Assembly (NCBI GenBank): GCA_036874045.1
Contig: CM072340.1
Coordinates: forward strand, 8,695,001 to 8,759,000
Direction of reading: 5' to 3'
Length of the DNA: 64,000 nucleotides
DNA from: Cymodocea nodosa
Taxonomy: Eukaryota; Streptophyta; Magnoliopsida; Alismatales; Cymodoceaceae
Shown here in pieces: positions 57,331 to 64,000 of the stretch. A model generated the notes under the pieces. That model searched no databases and had not been told where the DNA came from. It saw nothing but the letters and a program-made list of their open reading frames with translations. The translations under genes and the position numbers were made by a program. Within the stretch, counting starts at the first letter, position 1. Every line of letters begins with the position of its first letter.

Positions 57331-58963
57331 GAAAATAACTAGTTAATAGAAAATAAGATTTAGCAAATGAGAGTAGACGCAGGATAGAAAAATAACTTAA
57401 CATCTAATGACATTAACTAATCATTGAACTTTAAAGTTGTGTGTCTACATGTTTAAAGTGAACAAAATTTTTAACAAACAAATCCTAACAATCAATTTGA
57501 AAGCCCAAAAACATTTGAATTCAATGTTAAAGTTTGAGGTAAACTCAAACCTATGAAAATTTAAAGCAAATCAAACTAAAAACGATATGGTTGGTTTGAA
57601 TTTAATTCATGTACACCCCTAATCTATTGTCGTTGACACAATTCTGTACGAAAGAATGAAATATTTCAAGTTGTTTAAATGGGCCTAGCAAGAATGCTTT
57701 TGCCTATGCACATACACGTATGAGCAACTTGAGGGAGTATAATAGATTTAACTTAGATTCATTCTGAACCAGTGACTGCATTAATGTTCTTTGCCTGTTC
57801 TTAACTTTTCATTTGACAAATAGCATTGTTTATGAGGAAATTTCCAGGAACAGTTTGAAACTTTGAAGTCATTTTTTCTGTCTCATAACAAAAACTTCTT
57901 TGTTTTCGTTGAAATTCAAGTTGTAAATGTTAAATTGTAATTATAAAAGTTTTCAGATTGTTTTACAATTTAGAATTTTTCTTTCATTTTACAGTTGTGT
58001 ACAATTAATTATCTGAAAAATTTTATAATTACAACTTACAGCATATCGATCACAACAAAAAATAACGAATTTTTTCACTAAAACAATAAAAAAGCATTGC
58101 TGTAATATGTCTCGAGGCCATTCTAGAAAAGTTCCCTGGTTTTCTTCCGCCAAGGAATGCTACAGAAAATAGTTATTTCCTTGTAAGAAATAAGATGGAT
58201 AACATATCCCTCGGAAGAACTTCACAAGTTAAATATTATCGACGACAATAATTAACTCAGATATCAGCTATATTGTGTTTTCCTCGAAAAGCTTTGAAAA
58301 TAATCTTCAATTCAAATACAAATACAAATAAAAATAAAAAATCATTCCATCGTTGACCTTCACTTTTTTTTGACAATAAGATAGATAAAATTATAAAAGG
58401 AATGAAATGTTACCTATCTATAAGATCATGGGCAAAGCACAAAATGATAGTTCTAAGAGAAATATAACAAAGACAAACAAGAAAGCAAGAGAAGAAAAAG
58501 AAATTAATTATTTCCTTCTCTTTCAAGTTCATTCCCCTCATTTTCTAAAGGTCTATGTTGGATCCATGTTGCCAATAGCCTACCTTGAAAGAGAAGCAAA
58601 AATTTTTTGGTGAAGAACATCTCAGTAAGATTTTCTAGCAAATAATAAGTAAGATCAGTCATGCAATCAAATATTAAGATGATATTTTTACATGGACAAT
58701 CAAAAATCATATTATTCCTTTGAATCTAGCAAATTTTGTTAAAAAATCATGAGAAAATATACCAAACCTTACTATTACCAAAAACACAACGAAAGTTTTC
58801 GTTTAAGAAGTCTTGCGTATTATTAACTAGAAAGGACCAAATTTCATTAGCCACTATAAAATCAACAGATAAATAATTTATATTTTCTAAACAAAGATTA
58901 TATTGTGAGTAAATAGTACTACATTGTCAACATTTCTTTAAAAGATTCTCTTTAATGATTAGT
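57331..58963. other. Intergenic region
   Basis: Nothing recognised. It lies downstream of the receptor kinase gene. Overlapping short frames at 58407-58710 on both strands have no identifiable domains. Confidence 0.5.
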
Positions 58964-61900
58964 TTATCGTGGATCAAAATTTGAGAAAGACGGTTGCAAA
59001 CTGGAGATGGCAAGGGAATGATTTGAATGGCTTGCAGAGGCATCATCAATATGGCGGTCGTCGTCCATGCACTCCTGGAAGAAGACCTTGAGCTTCTCCT
59101 CCTCACTCTTGGTCATTGTTGCTCTCACCGACGGGATGTGGACGAGCCTTTTGCTCTCCAAAACGCTCACCACCTTAGCCATCGTCGGTCTATACGAGGG
59201 ACTTGTGCTAGCACATAACAAGGCCAATTTGATCATCTGCACTACCTCCTCCTCTGAATAATCACCTCCCAGTTTCTCATCAACGAATTCAAGTATCCTT
59301 CCACTCTCTTCTAGTTCACTAGCCTGCACGTACGCACCACATTTATATGGGTGAACATGGGAAGAAAACAAAGTAAACTAATGCTCTCACCAGATCCAGG
59401 AGATAGACATCGTCCTTATCAGGAGTGTGAATAACGTAATGCTTCCCGCTAACAACCTCTAACATGACAATCCCAAAGCTATAAACATCTGCCTTCACCG
59501 TTAGTTGACCTCTTGTTGCATATTCTGGAGCCATATATCCCCTGAAAGTAATTAACTAGTCCAGTTTTAGTGGTTATAAGTTAACTAAGAATATTAGATG
59601 CTATTTTCTTTGTGCTGTTTGTGCTGATGATCTCTACTCACGTGGTCCCAGCTATCCGGGTGCTTATGTGGGTGTGCTCCTGATCGTAAAGTTTGGCTAA
59701 ACCAAAATCAGATATCTTTGGGTTAAGATCCTTGTCGAGTAGCACATTCGTTGCTTTGATGTCCCTATGAACAACTTTAAACCTAGAGTTGTGGAGATAC
59801 GCTATGCCCCTTGCCACCCCCAAGCATATGTTGCGCCTCGTTTTCCAATCCAATTTCAGATGCTTATCTTTGTAACCTGAAGGTTCCAGAAAGCAAGAAG
59901 GAATCAAATGTATTCAGCATGTAGGAAACAACAGGGTGAAGACTTGGTTAGAGGTGCTATGAGGTTTGGAAATCACCAAACAGAACATGGGCTAGACTAT
60001 TCTTTTCCATGTATTCATATACCAAAAGCAACTGATTTTCTTCAATGCAGTAACCCAAGAGTTTTACAAAATTTGGGTGTTGTAGAGTGGATATTAGGCC
60101 TATCTCATTGATGAATTCTTGGATCCCTTGTCTGGACTTGGGTGATAGTTGTTTGACGGCAATTAGAGTTCCATTTGGTAGTTCACCCTGGGAATAGAAC
60201 ACTCCAGATGAATTAAAACAGTGGAAGCTAGCAATCAGAAAAATGAAGAATGGCTCGTTACTTTTACCTTGTAAACTGGGCCGAATCCACCTTCACCAAT
60301 CTTATTTGAAATATCAAAATTTCGGGTAGCAGATTTAATTTGTCTCATGGTGAACCGACGAGTCTGTATGTCCATATCAATGAGTTCTATTCCAAGAAAA
60401 GAAGCATGTTGACTAGTGATCACAGAATGGTAGTCCAAGGAATAAGGAAGTACATAAAGAAAAAATGTAAAAAAGAGTGGTAGTCGTTTCAAATGCTTAC
60501 CATTGACATTTCCTTGACGTCCTTTTACAAGACAACAAATCGTGAATGCAACCGACAGAACTACCACAAAAGTAGTAGCTGCTATGCCAACAATGGCACC
60601 AATGCTAAGCCCAACCTCTTTCTGAGGCGTGAAGTCTACAAGCATGAACTTGTCAGACAACGTAGTAATCAACCCAAGGAAGGAACATCAATCAAAGCTA
60701 ATCTAACCTTCTATTAGATACCAAAGTGGTGAAACAAATAGTTCACCACTTAAAGTTGTGGGCTCGAATCTTCAAACCCATGGGATACAGTGCAAAGAAA
60801 AAATCAATCAGAGCTAACCTGATGTAATTGAGATGGCTGATACAAGTGGCCCATATACACCTTTTTCTGGGACGGAGTTTGTTCCTTTCCCAGACCATCG
60901 AAATTCAATCTCAAGGGTGTTGCTTTCTACCACTACAGGAAAGTGCTTGATGATACTTCTATGAGTCCCATTTGCTGCAACTGCGATATTGAAGTCTTCC
61001 AAGACTAACTTGCCCTGTGAAATATTAATTTACCAGTGTTTATATGCAAGGGAAGCAATGATCCAATTAATTGTCGCGTTGGATGGGAACCTAAAAGGAT
61101 ACACATGTATAAGAAAAATCTAGCTACACACCGTCTCACCTGTATCGATACATCGAAAAAGCGTCTCCCAACACTGTAGAATGTCTCGTTGCTTACAAAC
61201 ATTATCTCTGCAAAGTGCAATTTTACCGTATAATTTCCATTAATCAAGCATAATCCATAGTACCTAAGCGATGATGGACTAAGTCGAGCTGTCATATATA
61301 TCTTTGGATTGCTCATGTTTAGCACCGTCTTGTTCTTGGCTATATAATTTGCCATGTCGTTGAAAAAGAAATCACCCGTGCTTGTAAAAGCCCATTTCTT
61401 GTTGGTTGAAGTGTAGAATGTCGATGCACCCATTGTAGCCTCATCCCCATCATACAAATCGCCATCGAATTTTATCTTTGGACCACCACAATTTATAAAT
61501 ATATTGTAGTCTGCAAAGCCCAGGGAAGAATTGTCACCGCTTGGTACAACATTTGGTGCCATGAACTACTAAACGTTAACAAACATGAGATGCTACTCAC
61601 TTTTGGCTTTGCTCGGGCAAGGATAGTTTTTCCTGAAGCACGGTGGAACACTACAATATTGAGAACAAATTAGATGCATAGGATACATGTTTCAAAACCA
61701 TTTATGAAAATAATCACATGCACAGATATATGCCGCTTTCATGAGGTAATGGTCAGGAAGTGTAGATATCTATTTTAAAATCAATCTGAATATAATGGAA
61801 AATCCTATTTCTATATTAATGAATGCTTTTATTTTAACCTAATCCCTATGAGACTACCATTCTAATGTATTTCTGACTTGCGACCTTTTTAAGTATTGCA

Positions 61901-63004
61901 AGTGCTTTTTTTCATCTTTAGGAAGATGTGTGGTCAAATAAGATTTATTTTAATATCACGTTAAAATGTGAAAATCGTGGACTTTTATTAGAGAGACCCA
62001 TTTCTACATTAATGTGTGTTTTTATTTTAAACAATTCAACTTTTATTCCTACAATAAAAAATGTCACTTAATATCAACGATAAAATTTTGATAATTTCAT
62101 CTTGTAAGATTGTATATGTTCCTACACCAGCGTAATTTGTTTTCAAATAATCTTATTTTTGCAAATAAATCAATTCATGATGACACTTTCACTAAAACTA
62201 AATAACTATAGACAATAAAAAAAGGTCTTTCCTATTCAAAGAAAAATTGTCATAAAATTCAATATATTTATCAAACTTCAAGAAATAGATTTAATTAGAT
62301 GAAAAATTAATAGTGGATATTACTAATATTAGTGCAAGATTCAACAAATAGTAAACTATTTTATAGTTTTAATAATAATCAAATAATTAGATTTTTATTT
62401 AAAAATGGTAGATTAATTCTCTTTGTAAGTTTAGAAGCTCACGTGGTACTCTTCGAGGATAAGCAACTGGCAAACATATTCCTGAAAAAAAAAAAAAAAG
62501 GAATGAAAACAAACTGGCATAGGTAAACATGTTATTTTTTTAAAAAAAGACCACGAAAATCAACCACAGTTTGTGCTTACACTCGACTTCCTTGTGCCAT
62601 ACATTCATTTTGCGATGGTTCTTGAAAGTGGTTGAAAGACAGATCTCTACATCAAAGATGAAGCAAATGCAAGACTTCAACATTAATATGGAGATGATTA
62701 AATAACAATCTTAACATACGCACGCACAAGATCACTAATTTAATTCATACGTACATTACTTCCCTTGATCGTTTGATCCAATCAGGAATTGGTCCTTTCA
62801 ACAAGTTGTTACTAAGATACCTACATAGAGATGAGCGACATCAAAATAAAAAGATTTAGAATTTGCATAGATGCTTGTGTTTGACCAAAGAGCAGTAGAG
62901 AATTTGCATGTCGCACGAATAGTTGATCTTACATTCTCATCACTCTTCTCAGTTGTTCATATGTGCTTGGTATTTCGCCTGTGAAGTTATTGAAGCTCAG
63001 GTCC
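58964..63004 (-). CDS. LRR-malectin receptor-like kinase (LRR-VIII type), 3' twelve exons
   Basis: Plasma-membrane receptor kinase, incomplete at its 5' end. Exons on the minus strand: 63004-62933, 62820-62755, 62646-62581, 61650-61601, 61510-61140, 61014-60819, 60635-60501, 60386-60268, 60187-59977, 59876-59642, 59541-59391, 59323-58964. All have GT/AG borders, phases agree, and they sum to 677 codons including TAA. The first exons encode LRRs ([33 protein letters not shown]). A malectin domain begins [11 protein letters not shown] and extends to VSAISITS. Exon 60635-60501 has one membrane span ([19 protein letters not shown]). The kinase has [11 protein letters not shown], the ATP lysine in [19 protein letters not shown] and [15 protein letters not shown], so it looks catalytically competent. 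Usual family length is about 1000 residues, so signal peptide and earlier LRRs lie beyond 63004. Ligand unknown. Confidence 0.9.
61651..62580 (-). other. Long intron of the receptor kinase gene
   Basis: 930 bases between the exon ending at 62581 (GT donor, GTAAGC) and the 50-base exon starting at 61650. AT-rich with no gene seen. The 62332-62526 frame on the opposite strand is within it. Confidence 0.75.
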
Positions 63005-64000
63005 CTGCAAGAATGAAGCATCTTCTTATTTCGAAATACGAGAGCTATTTATCTTAATTTATGTTGACTAAGAGCTTATTTGACTTAATTTAACTTTTAA
63101 TATATCATATATGTTTAATTTTTTTTAATAACGATGATTTTTATGTTTAACAAGATTCAAACTTAAGTATGAATTACATGTATCATTACTCTAGTCAACT
63201 GAATTATTTTAGTTGATTATATCTTATATGTCTATTATTACTCGATGTTTCTCACTCAAAGATAGATTGTTGTAATCTATATTCATCATAATTTTATATT
63301 TGCAAGACAAAAATTAAATACACACACACACATAATTTTAATTTTTGAGTCTTAATTAGAAAAATGTAAAGGACCTATAAAGTATATAGAATATGTACAC
63401 ATCATATAATATGTTATAAATCAACTTATAAACTAGCCTCCATATAAAAATTTGAAGATAGAATGGTGTGTCCATAAATGATTTCTAGACAAGATATGAA
63501 ACCAAAAGCAAAATGAACGGTCAATGAAAATCAATCTATTGAAATCTAGGTAAGACATAAGCCAAACGGAATTTTGGTCTTTTGATGTAGACATGGTTTG
63601 CCAAACTACTTAACAATTGATGATTTTGGTAAACTACATTAGAAATTTGTCTACCGTTAGGTAGAAAACCATTACACATTGATTAACCACCCTTTAGGTT
63701 ATAAAATAGGATTGGTTAGTCAAGTCCATTCTCTTAAGAAAATTCAAATTGTATTCACTCCTATCATCAACTTTACATCAAATAGTGATGCTTACTATCA
63801 ATCATAAGGTTGGCAATGAATTTTTCAAAATGGTTTCTAAGGAAAAGGTATTGGCATGGAACAGTAATGGTTGGCGAAAATCTTATGAGAAACTCTTGAA
63901 AAGTGAATCAGTTTAATCGGTCAAACCATTGTAAATCTTCCTATGCAATGTATAATTGCCTCTCATCTCTTAATGCCTTAGTAGATTTAATCAAATTTCA
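63005..64000 (-). other. Upstream intron or 5' region of the receptor kinase gene
   Basis: The exon at 63004 needs an earlier exon (it starts one base before a codon boundary), but no further LRR sequence is visible to the end. Contains an AC run near 63320. A plus-strand ATAAAATAGG-type TATA sequence occurs near 63703 without an obvious gene. Confidence 0.45.

Noticed and set aside
59027..59261. Plus-strand frames at the receptor kinase 3' exon
   Set aside because: Antisense to coding exons with intact kinase sequence.
63690..63790. Plus-strand promoter-like TATA sequence
   Set aside because: No gene, LTR end or transcript evidence follows within the window.

Overview
This is AT-rich plant nuclear DNA, almost certainly eudicot. 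About 55 kb of nested LTR retrotransposons abut one ordinary host gene, a receptor-like kinase with plant-type introns. No species can be named from the sequence. I cite only positions and short motifs I could read; identities are by-eye estimates.

Layout. (1) 1-3479, minus: 5' end of an Athila-type Ty3/gypsy element (A) with LTR 1341-3479 and a perfect tRNA-Asp primer site. (2) 3480-6209, plus: 3' end of a Sirevirus-like Ty1/copia element (C1). (3) 6210-7473 and 21297-23267, plus: one older Athila copy (H1), split by (4) M2, a complete but decayed minus-strand Athila element at 7474-21291 with terminal motifs TGTTTAG/CTAAACA and a 5-bp CTTAT target duplication. (5) 23268-27223, plus: 5' part of a second Sirevirus-like copia (C2). 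(6) 27224-43979, plus: a full-length Athila element P with two LTRs of about 1.8 kb. (7) 43980-45576 and 51079-55042, plus: remains of another Athila copy (E3), separated by a minus-strand Tnt1/Tork-like copia (E4, 45577-51078); its 3' LTR holds a 1776-bp solo LTR (52391-54166, target duplication CATCT). (8) 55043-58963: decayed repeats and intergenic DNA. (9) 58964-63004, minus: 3' part of an LRR-malectin receptor kinase gene (12 exons resolved, 5' end outside the window).

The notable biology is the Athila family itself. In P and M2 the order is LTR, PBS, zinc knuckle plus gag tail, protease, RT, RNase H, integrase, ORF3 (acidic/coiled region plus a plant transposon-protein or envelope-like domain), then the gag capsid domain, then an F-box protein gene, polypurine tract, LTR. 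Gag is therefore split and permuted, with capsid downstream of integrase and knuckle upstream of protease, and the element carries an F-box/FBA gene that is an intact 378-codon frame in M2. Splice-acceptor-like tracts precede the capsid and F-box frames, and a CGTTGAGTTA...TAACTCAACG palindrome family marks each 3' module boundary as well as the LTRs. P's U3 also contains a segment homologous to the copia C1 LTR, implying exchange between the two superfamilies.

Most element genes are pseudogenes with frameshifts and stops, mainly TAG at former CAG or TGG codons. The only clearly functional-looking gene is the receptor kinase, although its N-terminal third is not in view.
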